A DNA stretch of 64,000 bases, taken from NCBI GenBank assembly GCA_033239525.1, contig BSYO01000004.1, forward strand, positions 8,337,410 to 8,401,409, written 5' to 3'. Below are positions 24,341 through 37,845 of the stretch, piece after piece; within the stretch, counting starts at the first letter, position 1; the number at the start of each line of letters is the position of its first letter. The DNA comes from Nepenthes gracilis (lineage: Eukaryota > Streptophyta > Magnoliopsida > Caryophyllales > Nepenthaceae). Both the position numbers and the translations under genes were made by a program. Below the pieces are notes generated by a model, which was not told the origin of the DNA, did not search any database, and saw only the letters and a program-made list of their open reading frames with translations.

Positions 24341-26699
24341 ATTGAAAATTCTATTCGAACCGAAGTACACCTTAGCTTCAAAGAAATCAATCTTCCCATG
24401 ATTATTAACCCACACCAAAGTTGCAACACCACCACGTTTTAAGAGATAAGAAATGCAGAAAACATAGATAAACCGCCGGCAAATGGAAGGACTATTGATC
24501 AACATTTACGAAAAAAGAAAATTACACGACTACTGCTTTTAATATTGACAGCAATGGAACCAACTCGAAAAAAAAAGAAAAAAAAAAAAAGCCACAGCCC
24601 TAGCAACGCACCCATTCAACTACATGGGCTTTCTGGCCTAAAATTTATCCTCTCGATCATCTTCCTTTTTACAGTGGTGGGGATGCGGCGAAGGGAGCAC
24701 TAACAATGTTAATGCTATTGTCATTAATAGAGATTACTTTAGGGGATAAGAGGTGTGGGTTTTGATAGAGGAATTGGTTCGATTTCCCATCTGCTGCGGA
24801 TTATTCGGATGTACACGGGTGGAATCGAATTCTTTACTTCTGAGTGAAGGCTAATACAATTCACACGCAGAGAAGTAGAAGATGAAAGACCAGGGAAGAG
24901 TGGATTTTAAAGCTTGAGCCATCTAATAATACAGTTAAAGAACTTTTATCATTAACTTTTAATCTTATTTAATATTAATTTATGTAAAAATTTAAGTCAA
25001 GCCACATTATATATTAATTATTAAAACATACATAATGTTAAAAAAATAAAAATATAAAAAGTAAAGGAAAATAAATTTTAAACCTTCAAGTAATAAGGAG
25101 TAGGGTTAAAAATCAAGAAGAAAAAATGACAAACAGCATAGCTAATTTGTAAGAAACTAAAAATCAATAAATAGTCTTGGAGTCTACTTCTTTTTTAACC
25201 AGTGGCATGTGTATTTTGTCGATAAATCCTAATTATTAGTTATTATTTTAAAAAATACAAAAATAAATGCATAGAAAAATATATATATATATATTGATAA
25301 TTATTTTTTTTTTCAAAATTAAAAGATGGTTTGTGTTAAAAGAATAAGATATTTCTAATCATTTCATTATTTAGTAAAGAAATAAATTAATTAGATATTA
25401 AAAATGAAGCCTATTAATACATTTACTTATATATTTAATTTATCTGTATTGTACTACTTATCATTTAATAAGTCCAAAAATCCTCATATATGTTCCTAAA
25501 GTAAAGAACAGCCATCCATCCTAAAGTAAGTTTAATCTTGACAATTTTTTATACGGCTCTTATATTTTCTTTAAATAATTTCTATATGATTATGTTAAAA
25601 TTTGGATCTTTCATCCTCATGGCTTTGCCTCGATTAGTGATGGAAAACAAACGGCCAAATAATTCTTACAAAATAACAAGTAAGAAAGTCATCACCTCTA
25701 ATATATATATATATATATGCATTTTGTTAATTACTTTTGACTTTACAACATTAAAATATAGCTGATGCTTTTATTTTTACTTGGTACCTTAATTGAATAA
25801 TCATATATTGTAAAATTTATTTATCAAATAGAAATACTCAGATTAAATATACTTTTAACAAGTATGCATTAATTGGGATCAGAGAGCTACCTCTCATAAA
25901 ATTTTCACATTATTTAAAAATAGATAATTATAGTTTAAATATCTTTAAGATTTGTACAAATTATAAAATGCATTAAACAATTTTTTAAAATTTAAATGTA
26001 CATTGATATTACTATAAAGACACTTGTTGAAACATATAGTTGGCTTATATTAATAATTACAATCATAATTATAATAATAACAATAATTAAGGCGTAATTT
26101 GAAATGCTCAAATAAAAAGCAACATGGGGTCACGATTCACATGCGTGGGCCATGCGGGCGTAGTGGACGATTATAGCCTCAGATTAGAATGTCAGCGTTT
26201 TACGATATTAAAATGCGTATACCAACCGTCAAGATTATTATGCTATTCATAATTTTATAACACAAATATAAATACAATAAATATAACTAAATTAATGCCT
26301 AAAGCCTTTTCGCAGAGAATATTAAAACAATTTAACCGCCTTCAACATTATCCCTTCCTTCATAATAACTCAGCATCTGTGTGCGGGAAAGGGGCCGACA
26401 TTTTAATTTTCCAAATGAAAATCCATTAAATTAGAAATCAAATGAGCTATCAAAAGAAACTTTCACTTATAAATCTGAAAATAACTACCTTAATACTTAT
26501 CCAAAAAACAATCATTAGTCATATTCATATGATAGAAAAATGTCCGATCCATTAACTACACAAATATCATTCTTTCTATTAAAAATTAAACTAATTAAAA
26601 AATAATTTCTTCAATAAAATATAATAAAACTATATAAAATTATGATATTTAACCATTTTAATAAATAATTCTAGCCTAACAAAGGTGGCTTTCGGATGC
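24341..26699. other. AT-rich intergenic DNA
   Basis: No gene is seen. A-rich and TA-repeat tracts occur near 24570, 25278-25294 and 25700-25717. A B-box-like GGTTCGATTTC at 24777 has no A box or cloverleaf and is not a tRNA gene. Confidence 0.5.
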
Positions 26700-29422
26700 T
26701 TCCCCTTATCAGCTAAACAATAGCTACTCCTATAAATCACTACAATCACCATAGCCAATCTGATGGACGACGCTCAGATAAAACACAATGTATCTAAAAC
26801 ATGAGGGCAAGTGCAAAAGAATCAGAGACTATATAATTGCAGATTGCAAAATGCTGTGCTGATGTAACAATGCAGCAGCACCAGCATTACAGGTTCACGT
26901 AAGTTTATGAAGCACCTGCAAGAACGGAATACTTCATACTCTCCAAACCATAAGAATACCAAAAGAGGTAGATAGAACAGTACCTTACAGAAATAATACA
27001 TCTGGTGGAAATCCCCATCCATTAGGTCAAATATATCCCACTATAGGGATGTTTGATGCCCGATCAAAAGATGACATTATTTATTTTTCATGATCACTTC
27101 TACAATTCCAAAATTGAAGGGAAGAATTTTCAACTCCTCATCATCTAAGTTTTGGCTCCACGCACATGCTAATTTCCATATGTGCTAAATGATGGCCGGG
27201 GTGCAAGATAACAGCACATACTACGCAACATAACTGACATTTTCTTCCCTAGAATTTTGGGATGGAAACCTAACATGATCGTTTTGCTGGCTCCAATAGC
27301 CTGTGCAATGATGATAAATGAATTGATTTAGCATGTAGGTGAATTGGGGTCTCAGAATCCAGGCCAAGACATAACTTTTACTTGTTTAAAGACCACGAAC
27401 AACAAAACCTGTTATGACAAAGAAATCTATGTTGCAAGTTTGTTAGTAATGACAGTTCCTGAAAGAAACCCCTTTGAGTTAGAAAGACCGGTCTTGAAGC
27501 AAAAATTTATCACCACAGGCTCAATCTATCATCTGCAATGAGGGGGCCAATTTCCATCAGAAGGCTTTTAATGACCATTCTTAGTACATAAAGGTTTTTG
27601 AAAGCTTAAATTGCACCATTTTTTTTTCTGGTGACATCACCCAATCTGAAGGTTTTCAAGCTGCACTTCGTAAATGATATAACAATGAATGCTACACAGT
27701 GGTGGATACAAGAATGCCAACATAGAGATCATGTTTCTCAACTTGCATTTTGCTTTTGACCACATTGTTTGAAGCAAAGTTTTACCACATTGTTTGAAGC
27801 AAAGAATATCAAATAATAAATTCATTCAATTATGCAATTGCTGATATTGATAGTCATTGGGTTAGACATCAAAGAGATAAAAGTTGCATTATACGTTGAA
27901 ATATCAAGAGGAAAAGAGTACTCTTCGATGAATACAGCAAGATATCAGGACCCACATATGGAATTTTCACTATCATCATGAAATTAAGCAAAGCATTAAA
28001 ACATTAATAGTTCCAGGATATTGAAGCTAGCAAAAAGGTTTCAATATCGGTCCAATTTTTCAAGGATACTTGCCAGGTTGAGCAAAGTTGCTGAGATGGA
28101 GAGAGGGCATAACATTAATATAGTATGATCTCCACGGCTTAGTCATTAGTGGCACATTTCAATCAAAGGTGAGGACTACCCCATCAAAGAAGCCTAATGA
28201 GTTAATAAATATCCATTGTCTCCTTCAATCCTTCCGAAGGAGACACCAACTCAATCCACCAAAATATCCCATCCAAACTTTTTTCACTAGGAAAATTGAT
28301 AGTTTGAAAAGCAACAGCTGCCAACTTTGCAGAAGGATAGATTACAGGTCCTGGAATCTATCCAACTTAGCCAGCCAAAAAGGTTGGTTTGTTGATCCGA
28401 ACTGAATCAAACTATTGTACATGCTAAGCATGGATTGCACGTTTCCATTATTTTTGACAAAGTGGATATGCATTCATATGTTTTATTTATTAGACCTAGC
28501 TTCAACAGGATATTAGTCCAAAATTACAGGGTGGAACTCACTACAGTTCCAAAATTCTCTCAGTTACCCTCATTTTGACTAGTCCAAACCCACCTTGGCC
28601 TCTATGTTGATCCAGTCATGTAGTTTAGCAGCCGCCAGGTGGCAGCCAGCGGGCAGCAGCCATTTATTTAACTTTCCATGCCTTGTGGATCTTCCATTCT
28701 AATAAAGAAGCTACCAGTGTCAGCTCTGGTGGAAGTCACCTTCTTAGTTTCCTTCCTACAGCACCTACCCTAGCCAGGTTCATTGGTGCCTCCCTAGAGG
28801 TCAAGTCTCAGAAATTAACCAGCACCACTGTCTTGACGCCAAAAAAGCAACATCTGGCAAAGGATTGACCGGGAAACTTATGTATTCAGAAAAAAAAAAA
28901 AAAAAAAAAGGAATTCTTATGATGTGTATATATACAGCTTTGGAAAATAAGTTGGTTCTGAAAAACATAGTAGGCAATATTAATTTTTTTCGTTACACAG
29001 AAAAGAATATGAAATAGTTGAAGTCACAAATGAAACCTCCTAATCTCAATCTTATATCCAGTAGTAAAAATTATATAAAAGTTACAAGCAAAGATGGCTA
29101 TCAATTTATCATAGATGTCGATCTCAAAGGAAACAACTATTGCATGAGTGCCAACAGTTATCAACCACCTCATGTGTACATCTTTTAGCTAAATGTAACA
29201 CAATGGCAGCACATGATTGCATCTCAGTTCTTTTAGCCAATCCAGAACTTGAAAGCAAAGGAACGTTTCAATTTTAGTATTAAGATCAAAAAATAAGAGC
29301 ATCTTTCACAAAGTCAATAGTAAGTTAAGTGATGTACACCTATGCAAGTAAAAGAGAACATGTGAACCGTTTAAGAGAGCAAATAGTAAAAATAACATAA
29401 CCTGCTGCCAAGTAGCACTAAG
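26700..29422. other. non-coding flank downstream of HhH gene
   Basis: Composition is moderate, but no frame matches a known family and none links to neighbours through plausible splice sites. A run of about 20 A bases at 28890-28909 ends a GC-richer block (28540-28870) and may mark the tail of an old retroposed sequence. The 3-prime untranslated part of the HhH gene should lie just left of 29423. Confidence 0.45.
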
Positions 29423-32400
29423 CTAAGATGATTTCTTTCTTTTCCTCCCAGAAGGGTTCTTCAAATTAACATCTGACTTTGGATGTGCTGGTGCATTTGG
29501 CAATTTAGCACCAACAGCAGAACTCCAAAGAGCCCTTTCCACATCAGATGCTGCAAACGTTTCATCCTCTAAACTTAACTCCTGAAATAAACTAAACCCA
29601 ATACAATATGAAGCCTGTACAACCATAAAAATGAGACAATAAAAGGGGGCAACCCAGATGTGAGAGGGCAAAATATAAACAGCCTTGCCCTTGCATTACA
29701 GAGAATTTGCTTCCGTAGTTTGAGCTCAACCTCCAGATTAAATGAGCAATGCTACTATGGTGCTAAGATTCACTTTAGAAAGAAAATGAACTAACAAACA
29801 ATTGAAGAAACTAACATCTAATTTGATTATAATAAAATGATCAATACATCAAAAAGAAAGGAGGTGAGGAATAATATAATTGTCTTGTTATAACAACAGG
29901 AAGAAGATAATTTGCAAATGGAGATCTATGCAGTCCAGTTTTTAGCTTATGTAGTAGAAAATTGCCTTTAATTGAGCAGAATATGGTGGAAGAGGGTTCA
30001 GTTTCCCGACCCCATGTAGTTCGAATAATTTATCCTACTTCAAGTGCAGGATATTATGAGTCTACTACATCATAGATGTGAAAATTGAGTATGGAAAAAG
30101 CCTCACAAACATGAATTCATTGTACAACTGGTTTCTCAACTCATAAAACCTAACGGCTGTATGTATGCACATGTCTATATATTCTTCTGCTACCATCATA
30201 AACTTCATTGAATGATTGTGATAGAATTCAAATGATCTGTCAGTCAGGTCATAAATGATGAAAGATCTAAGGATTTCAAGGTGCACTTAACATATTCATA
30301 TTAGCCACGTGATACTTCAGAAATTCCACTGTCTGTCTGGGTTTTTTCAAGATAAAAATTGCTTATAAAAAATGAAGGTTGTGTGGAGTTCACATCAGTT
30401 AGACAAGAGTTACATGGTGAGATCATGAGTTGATATGAGCCCTCTCCAGTCAGCAATTGCCTAGATGAGGTAGTTCTGTGGGTCCCACTTATGAATCACA
30501 CACATGTTCCTATTCATACTTGATGTGTTTCCACTATTGGCATGTGTTTCTTGCTTCAATTATCAAAAAATAAGATTTAAAAGAGCTTTAGTTACGGAGC
30601 ATTGCCTAACTTGTCCCAATATTAGCATGTAGTCAATAAACTCTCACAAAAACTAAAATTTTGGGGATCATTGGCAAGTATTCCACAAGATACAAATAAC
30701 TGTGGTTTAGAGGGTGAAGTACCACACCAATTGGCTAGCTGGAATCACCAAAGTTCCACGGAAATAGAGATAACATCTACAAGTTGACATCAGCTATCTC
30801 CAAATTGACTAATTACACTGTCACTTGTTTACCATAAACAGTTGTACAAGTTTGCTGGATATCTCCAAATTATTAGAGATCTTAAATTATGATCCAGCCA
30901 ATGAAGTTTTCACATGTGAAGTATGCAAGCTAATATTATATAAATATCTGAACTCCCCCTTGCTTCAGATACGGGGAAATATTAATTTAGGAGCAGAATG
31001 GAAGTGCATGTGATGGGAAGATCTTTGCTTTATTTGACAGTTTTAACAAAAGAAATAATAAAACAAAGATTAGTTTATATTGAACCCTTATTTTAAGAGA
31101 GGGGACCAAATAATGCCTTGGGGAATGGTAAATATCCCCTCCCCCAACCCAATTTGGGGGCCAGACAAATAGAAGAAACGTGTTGGTTCACCCGTTACCC
31201 CTTCACCTCCTTTCAAAAAAAAAACCCTCACAAACAGGTTGAGCACTTCCCCTCCTCTAAATCTCCCCTTCGCTTCCATTCATTCCGTCCCAAACCAACA
31301 ATTCCATGAGAAACATCAACATTTAAACTAAATATACACTAAAATTTTTCCACTTCTAACTAATACACATAGTAATAATGATTTTCTTTCCTCAGGTGAA
31401 ATGAAGGTTGCACTGAAAGAGCATATTTTGCAGATCAATAAATAATGAAAATTTTTTTAATCAAATCTAAATATAAGTGTGACCAAGGATCAAAGATTAA
31501 AGATTAACATTTGAAAATTGGGCAATAGATCAATAGCAATGCAGCCCAAGATGTGGTGTGTAGTGCATGGAAGTTAACAAAAGAAACAGGCACCAAACAA
31601 CTACATTTTTTCCTGCGACCAAGATACATGAAGGAAAATCCAACAAATGTTCTGAATGAGCCACAGATGATTTAATATACAAGCACTTATTGTACAAGCA
31701 TCAGTCCAGTTGAAATTTTTTTCTTGAGGTTTCCATACAACCCTGAAAGCCCATCTATGAAATTCAAGAACACTTGCGTAATCAACTGCTTATCATGAAG
31801 AATCCAAGTCCATACATACCTAATGTCTAGTCCCTCCTCATGACAGTGTATATAAGAGTTTTTTTGTTTATGAGTTTATCAGATAAGAGTCTATTGGTAT
31901 CAATTGAGCCAACAGAGGATTTATTTTCTATCTTAAGCACCTAATCTATTAGGAAATATTACATAATTAATACTTGTCAAATATTTTTTTATTATTTCTT
32001 TCCCTGTATTTTCCTCTGTATTATTTCCTTTCCTTTCTTCATTTTATTTCCATATATAATTTCACTGTATACTTTGTATATATTTGTGGTTGAGGGTTGT
32101 GCAATGTGTGAAGCAAAATGAATAAAAGTCTGGCGTCCGTTTTCTTCATCATTTCGCCGTCCTCTCTCTGAGTTCGTCTCTACCATCACTCAGCCATCCT
32201 TCTTCCTCTCCGTTTCTAGGTTTTGCTTAACGCAAAACTTCACATGGTATCAGAGACAATGAAGTCTCACCAAACCACTTCCAAATCTACATCGAACGCT
32301 GCCAATCCATTCCTCACTCCTTCACAAGAACACATGCGTGTTCAAACCCTAAACGATCTCACAAATCCTTTTCGACTGGAAATCGTGACAATCCAGCCAT

Positions 32401-35400
32401 CACTCTGGTCACTGATTTACTCACCGTCAACAACTATTCAACCTGGTCCAGAGCCATGCGTCGAGTCTTGAGAGCCAAGAACAAACTTCAGTTCATTGAG
32501 GGCACTGTTCCCAAACCAATCGACCCAACCGATCCTCTTTTCAAAGTCTGGAGCCGATGCAATGATATGGTGGTCTCCTGGATCCAAAACTCAGTCAGCC
32601 CTTCTATCAAGTCTAGCGTTGCCTTTGTCGATGATGCCTCTGAGATTTGGAGAGAGTTACGCAACCGATTCACTCAACAAAATGGGCCCCGTATCTTTCA
32701 ATTGAAGAAATCGTTGGCCAGCCTTCTGCAAGAACAGGACCCAGTAAGCATATATTACGGTAAACTTAAAACCTTATGGGATGAACTCTTAGTTTATGAC
32801 CCCCTCCCGAACTGTGATTGCGGTAAGATGAAAATCCTTACTGATCGATATCAATGTGATTGTGTAATCCAATTTTTTAAGGGCTTAAATGACTCTTATG
32901 CTCATACCCGCGACAGTTATCTATCCTCTCCCCTCAATTACTGAAATTTTCTGTTATTCAAGCAAAAAGAACGACAAACGAGATGTTATGCAGAAGACAA
33001 TGGCCTTAAATTATCAAAAGAATATTGCGAAAAGCACTCACTCTGTGAAGAAAGACCGGCCTTTTTGTGTTCATTTGCCGGGATCATCGGTGCGGCAGAA
33101 AGTTTCAAAATTGGAAACACTGAAGCACCCGTGTGTTCTTATTGCAATAAAACTGGACACACCCTTAATAAATGTCATCAATTACATGGTTATCCTCCTA
33201 ACCACAAATTGTATGGCAAATCTGGCAACGTGATACCTTCTGCCAACCTCTCGAGCTTCAAAACTCATACAGGTCAAGAAGGAGATGCAGACGATAGAGT
33301 CGCTTCGACTAAAGCCCAATTCAACCAACTTATGGAATTGATTCAATCAAGGACACAAATGTGCCAACCCACGTATCGAAAACATATGATAGGTGCGGTA
33401 AATGTGTATCGCCTTCTCAACAACGTTCGGATAATCAAAAACACATATGGATTAACACTGGAGCCACGAGATCATATGATATGTGATCCTCATTATATGT
33501 TCAAAAGTCCAATGGAAGTAAAGCATCTGTTTCTCATATCGGAAATATTAAACTTACAAATAAAATAATATTGGAACATGTTCTTTGTGTTCCTTCATTC
33601 TATCTTAATTTAATTTCTATAAAGCAGCTAACTGATGCCCTTCATTGCTGCATATTCTTCTTTTCTAACATCTATTTGATTCAAAACCTTGCCTCTTGGA
33701 CAACGATTGGAATGGGTGAAGAAAGAAATGTGTTATATCATCTGAAGCATGCTGAAGTACCTTCAAATACTTTAACTACTTTTCTTCTCAAAAGTTATCA
33801 TCTAAACATTAAACCTTCCGTTTATTCTGTCTTGTCTCCAATTGATATTTGGCATTGTCGTTTAGGGCATATTTCACATTCTAGACTTAAGCTAATTGAT
33901 AATCCTCTTGTAAAAGGAGCAGTAAGCTCTATTAATAATAATCTTTGTTCCGTTTGTCACATGGCAAAACAACATCGTCTCCCATTTCCTTCTAGTACCC
34001 ATAAATCACACATCTTATTTGAAATGATTTACTGCGATATATGGGGACCTTTCGCTGAGGTATCTTATGAGGGTTACAAGTATTTCCTCACTATCATTGA
34101 CGATCATTCTAGAAGCACATGGGTCTATCTTCTAAAACAAAAATCAGACATCAAACAATGCTTAGAGAATTTCTACGAACTTATTAAAACACAATTTGAT
34201 GTTAAAATTAGAGTCCTCAGAAGTGATAATGGTTCCGAATTTAACATAGGAGATTTTTACAGTAGAAGAAGTATAATTCACCAGAGGAGTTGTGTTGAAA
34301 CTCCGCAACAAAATGGAATAGTTGAACGTAAACATCAACATTTGTTGAACGTTGCCGAGGCGATTAGATTTCAGTCCAGACTTCCCCTAAGATTTTGGAG
34401 TGATTGTATTCTTACAGCTGCCTACATCATCAATAAAACACCAAGCCCGTTATTAGAAAATAAGACCCCATACGAGGTTCGCTTTGGATTCAAACCCAAT
34501 TATGAAAATTTAAGAATATTTGGTTGTTTGTGTTTTGCTTCCACTATCTCTCATGGGCGTACCAAGTTTGATTCTAGAAGTAGGACACGTGTCTTTCTAG
34601 GTTATCCTTTTGGAGTTAAAGGATACAAATTAATTGACCTGAATAATTATAGCACATTCTATTCACGAGACGTGATTTTTCATGAAAATATATTTCCTTT
34701 CCGGAACGATAACATTGATCAAAACTCAAATACCCTATCCAATACATACCCATCTGAACAACCCAATATTGTGCTTAATAATGAACAACTGTTCCAAACT
34801 CAACCAGGGCCGTCAAATTTGCATGATCCCTATCCTGTAACTGAACAAACAGTCAAAAATAGTGCAAACATATCTACTGGATTCAAGATCGAGAAACATC
34901 CGGACCCGATTAATAAACGATCATTCGAGTCGGATACCTATTCGCTAGAGTTAGAAAGGCTCCCGAATATTTGAAAGAATTTTATTGCCATTAAGTGTCT
35001 CAGACCTCACTCACTCAATCAGAAATCCAGACTGCTCCAGGTAAACCATATTCTCTTACAAATTGTATTTCACATCAAAAACTATCTCCCACATTTAGTC
35101 ATTTTTCATCCACCATAACATCTCATAATAAACCACAAACATATGCTCAAGCCATTCGTGATGAAAAATGGCGCAAAGCCATCGAAAATAAATTAAATGC
35201 GTTAGAACAAAACAAGATGTAGATTATTACTAATCTACCTCCTGGAAAGAAAACTATTGGATGTCGATATGTGTTCAAATTAAAATTCAATAGTGATGGG
35301 AATATTAAGAGGCATAAATGTAGATTAGTAGCCAAAGGATATACACAACAAGAAGGCATAGATTATCATGAAACGTTTTCCTCTGTTGTCAAACTCACTA

Positions 35401-37845
35401 CCGTGCGATACCTCCTAGCCATGGCCGCCATTAAAGGGTGGCATTTACATCATTTTAATGTTAACAATGTCTTTTTACATGGCGTTTTAGAGGAAAAAAT
35501 TTACATGCAGAAACCTCCAGGCTACACCAAGGGAAAACTCAATCAAGTCTGTAAACTATTAAAAAGCATTTATGGCCTTAAATAGGCCTCTAGGCAGTGG
35601 CATTCCAAGCTATCTACATCCCTCATTGCTTTTGGCTTCACACAATCTAAGGCTGATTATAGCTTATTTACTAAGGAAGATGACAAATCATTTATAGTAT
35701 TACTTGTATATGTTGATGACATTATTATTGCCAGTAGTTGTTTGGATTCCATTGCATCTATCAAATCATTTCTGGATAGCGCTTTCAAAATTAAAGATCT
35801 TGGCACTTTACGATATTTCCTTGGCATAGAGGTCGCGCGATCCTCCAAAGGCATACACATTTGCCAAAGAAAATATGCGCTCGACATTCTTGCTGATTCT
35901 GGTACCCTTGGTTCCAAGCCCCTTAAACTCCCAATTGACCAAAATGTGAAGTTCAGCAAGGAGACCGGAACCATCCTACAAGATCTGAGTGTTTACAAAA
36001 GGCTAATTGGAAGGCTTCTTTATCTAACTGTGACAAGGCACGATATCTTTGCGATTCATTTCGAGTCAATTCATGACTCGACCAACTTCTAGCCATATGA
36101 ATGCTGCTTATCATGTTCTGCGATATCTCAAATTACACCCATGACAAGGAATATTATTCTCTTCTACTTCTAATATCCAGCTTCGAGCTTTTTGCGATGC
36201 AGATTGGGCTTCATGTCCTGACACTAGAAGATCCATTACTGGAGGAGATTCACTTATCTCCCGAAAATGCAAGCTGTTGTTTCACGCTCTTCAAGAGGCA
36301 AATCCATGGCTACTACCTTGTGAACTATCTTGGCTCGTTACATTTTACTTGATTTGCAGGTTTCCCACTCTCATGCTGCAGAACTCCATTGCGACAATCA
36401 AACTGCTCTTCACATCTCAATCAATCCTGTTTTCATGAATGCACCAACCATATTGAACTGGATTGTCATTTGGTTCGCGACAAGATTCAAGATGGAAGCA
36501 TTCGCACCCACCATGTGACTACCCATAATCAACTTGCAGACATGTTCACCAAAATTCTGTCATCACATCGCCTGCGGCTTCACTTATCCAAGTTGGGCAT
36601 AATCAACATATATACTCCACCTTGCCGGGGGGTATTAGAAAATATTACATAATTAATATTTGTCAAATATTTTTTTATTATTTCTTTCCCTGTATTTTCC
36701 TCTGTATTATTTCCTTTCCTTTCTTCATTTTATTTCCGTATATAATTTCACTGTATGCTTTGTATATATTTGTGGTTGAGGGTTGCGCAATGTGTGAAGC
36801 AAAATGAATAAAAGTCTTACGTCCATTTTTTTCATCATTTCGTCCTCTCTCTCGAGCTTTTGAGCCATCCTTCTTCCTCTCCGTTTCTAGGTTTTGCTTA
36901 ACGCAAACCTTCACATAATCAAGTCAAAAGAACCCGTGACTGACTGAATTAATGTAATGCTAGAAAGGAAAATTGGACGTCATTAAATAATTGAGACCCC
37001 AAAAATGCTCAACCAATTCTAAGAATAGATAATTCAGACCACCAAACATATGCAAAATTAATATTCAATGATACGTAAGCAAAGAAAAAAAAGGAACAAC
37101 AAACCTTTGCTTTGGTTTGCAATCTGTTTGCAAACACTAGATATTGTTTCAGTGTATAATCTTTTGAATTTCCAAGCACAGCCTCCATAGCCTACAATCA
37201 AACGAGGAAGAAAATATTCACTAAATGTTAATCGTGACCAATAACCTTAAAGGCCTATATTCTGTCAACACAAGGTAGAAAACCTAAGGGGATAAAAAAA
37301 GAGCGAGAAAAAACAATAAATCGAGAGCGAGAAGCCCAAATTTGACCTCATCGGACATGAATGGCGCGACGTCGGGAGCATAGGCGGCCAGGACAGCGGA
37401 GGCAGTAGCGGGGCCCACACCTTTAAGAACAGTGAGCTCGGAGACGGCTTTGGCCAAGTCGGGAAGAGAGAGAAACGCCTTTTCAGAAGCAGATTTCACT
37501 AGGGCTTCGTCTAAGGACGAAATGAAATCCAACAGGCGCGGCCTGCGAATGGGAAAAATCATGAATTACGGAATGAATTACAGTGAACAAAGAGAGGAAG
37601 AAACAGACGGAGAGATATAGAGAGAACCTGAACTTGCCTCTGGAGAGCTTCCACTGCATGAGAGAGAACAGCTCGGATCGTGTGAGGTGTGGAGTAGGTT
37701 GGCGGCTGTGGAGGAGAGAAGGGAGTTGAGTACGGTAGAAGTCGTCGAGAGAGAGAAGGTTAGGTTTATTGAGGGAGGCTAAGTGAATTTGGTACGATGA
37801 GAGAGCCCCTTTCCATACTATGAGATCTGAGCATTTGAAATCCAT
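29423..37845 (-). CDS. plant helix-hairpin-helix (DNA glycosylase-like) protein, 219 aa
   Basis: Exons: 37845-37628, 37542-37347, 37191-37105, 29581-29423. Joins are in phase and give 219 residues starting [18 protein letters not shown]. Residues about 115-140 hold [19 protein letters not shown], a helix-hairpin-helix DNA-binding hairpin like that of endonuclease III-type glycosylases, followed by APFMSDEAMEAVLG, where the Asp sits near the position of the glycosylase Asp. The catalytic Lys and the four-Cys iron-sulfur loop of endonuclease III are not seen. The C-terminus is basic (GRKRKKSS), possibly a nuclear signal. I recognise the family as a conserved, mostly uncharacterised plant protein; a repair role is inference. 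Intron 3 is 7.5 kb because a copia element (31947-36915) lies in it, antisense to the gene. No lesion is seen in the exons. Confidence 0.85.
31947..32244 (+). repeat. left LTR, intronic copia element
   Basis: A 298-bp LTR that starts TATTAGGAAATATTAC and ends CTTCACA. It includes a CT-rich T-tract region and AATAAAAG near 32120 that may serve as the polyadenylation signal. TSD TAATC lies at 31942-31946. Confidence 0.92.
32245..32257 (+). other. primer binding site (initiator tRNA-Met)
   Basis: TGGTATCAGAGAC directly follows the LTR and fits the initiator tRNA-Met primer site used by most plant copia elements. Here it is nearly intact, unlike that of the composite element at 9965. Confidence 0.85.
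32259..33570 (+). pseudogene. copia gag and protease region, frame-shifted
   Basis: Gag begins at ATG 32259. A shift near 32368 moves the main gag body to the frame read at 32456-32944 ([44 protein letters not shown]). A second break follows near 32940. A complete zinc knuckle, [14 protein letters not shown], lies at about 33133-33175. The protease motif reads INTGAT: the catalytic Asp is Asn (AAC at 33454-33456), and the next bases shift frame. Product would be a nucleocapsid and protease in an active relative; this copy cannot make them. Confidence 0.85.
33571..34974 (+). pseudogene. copia integrase open segment (467 codons)
   Basis: The longest open frame of the element covers the end of protease, the pre-integrase zinc region (WHCRLGH with CSVCHMAKQ) and the full integrase core. 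Core acidic residues are present: Asp in YCDIWGPF, Asp in RSDNGSEF and Glu in [13 protein letters not shown]-terminal part ([13 protein letters not shown]) follows. As a piece of a broken polyprotein it has no own start context and is not a host gene. Confidence 0.87.
34975..36632 (+). pseudogene. copia reverse transcriptase and RNase H region with stops
   Basis: RT motifs are clear: [25 protein letters not shown] (active-site YVDD intact) and [13 protein letters not shown]. Lesions include a TAG at 35220-35222 where relatives have Trp (NKTW), Asn instead of the first catalytic Asp in [10 protein letters not shown] (AAT at 35457-35459), and a TAG at 35583-35585 where relatives have Gln (YGLKQ). 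RNase H follows in several frames up to the polypurine tract before 36633. Confidence 0.87.
36633..36915 (+). repeat. right LTR, intronic copia element
   Basis: A 283-bp LTR that starts TATTAGAAAATATTAC and ends CTTCACA, followed by TSD TAATC at 36916-36920. It matches the left LTR except for scattered substitutions and a short deletion near 36850. Confidence 0.92.

Larger units (their letters stand above)
31947..36915 (+). mobile_element. nearly complete Ty1-copia retrotransposon in intron 3 of HhH gene
   Basis: A 4969-bp element with LTRs at 31947-32244 and 36633-36915, primer site TGGTATCAGAGAC directly after the left LTR and a G-rich tract (GCCGGGGGG) directly before the right LTR. TAATC flanks it on both sides (31942-31946 and 36916-36920). 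LTRs start TATTAG and end CTTCACA; by eye they differ at a few percent of sites plus one gap of about 20 bases, so insertion is much younger than the composite element. Gag, protease, integrase, reverse transcriptase and RNase H follow in copia order but are interrupted. It lies antisense to its host gene. Confidence 0.95.

Noticed and set aside
24770..24785. B-box-like word of a tRNA gene
   Set aside because: No A box, acceptor stem or cloverleaf can be drawn around it.
28683..28868. 61-codon plus-strand frame before a poly-A run, as a small gene or retrogene
   Set aside because: No family match and no target duplication around the A run.
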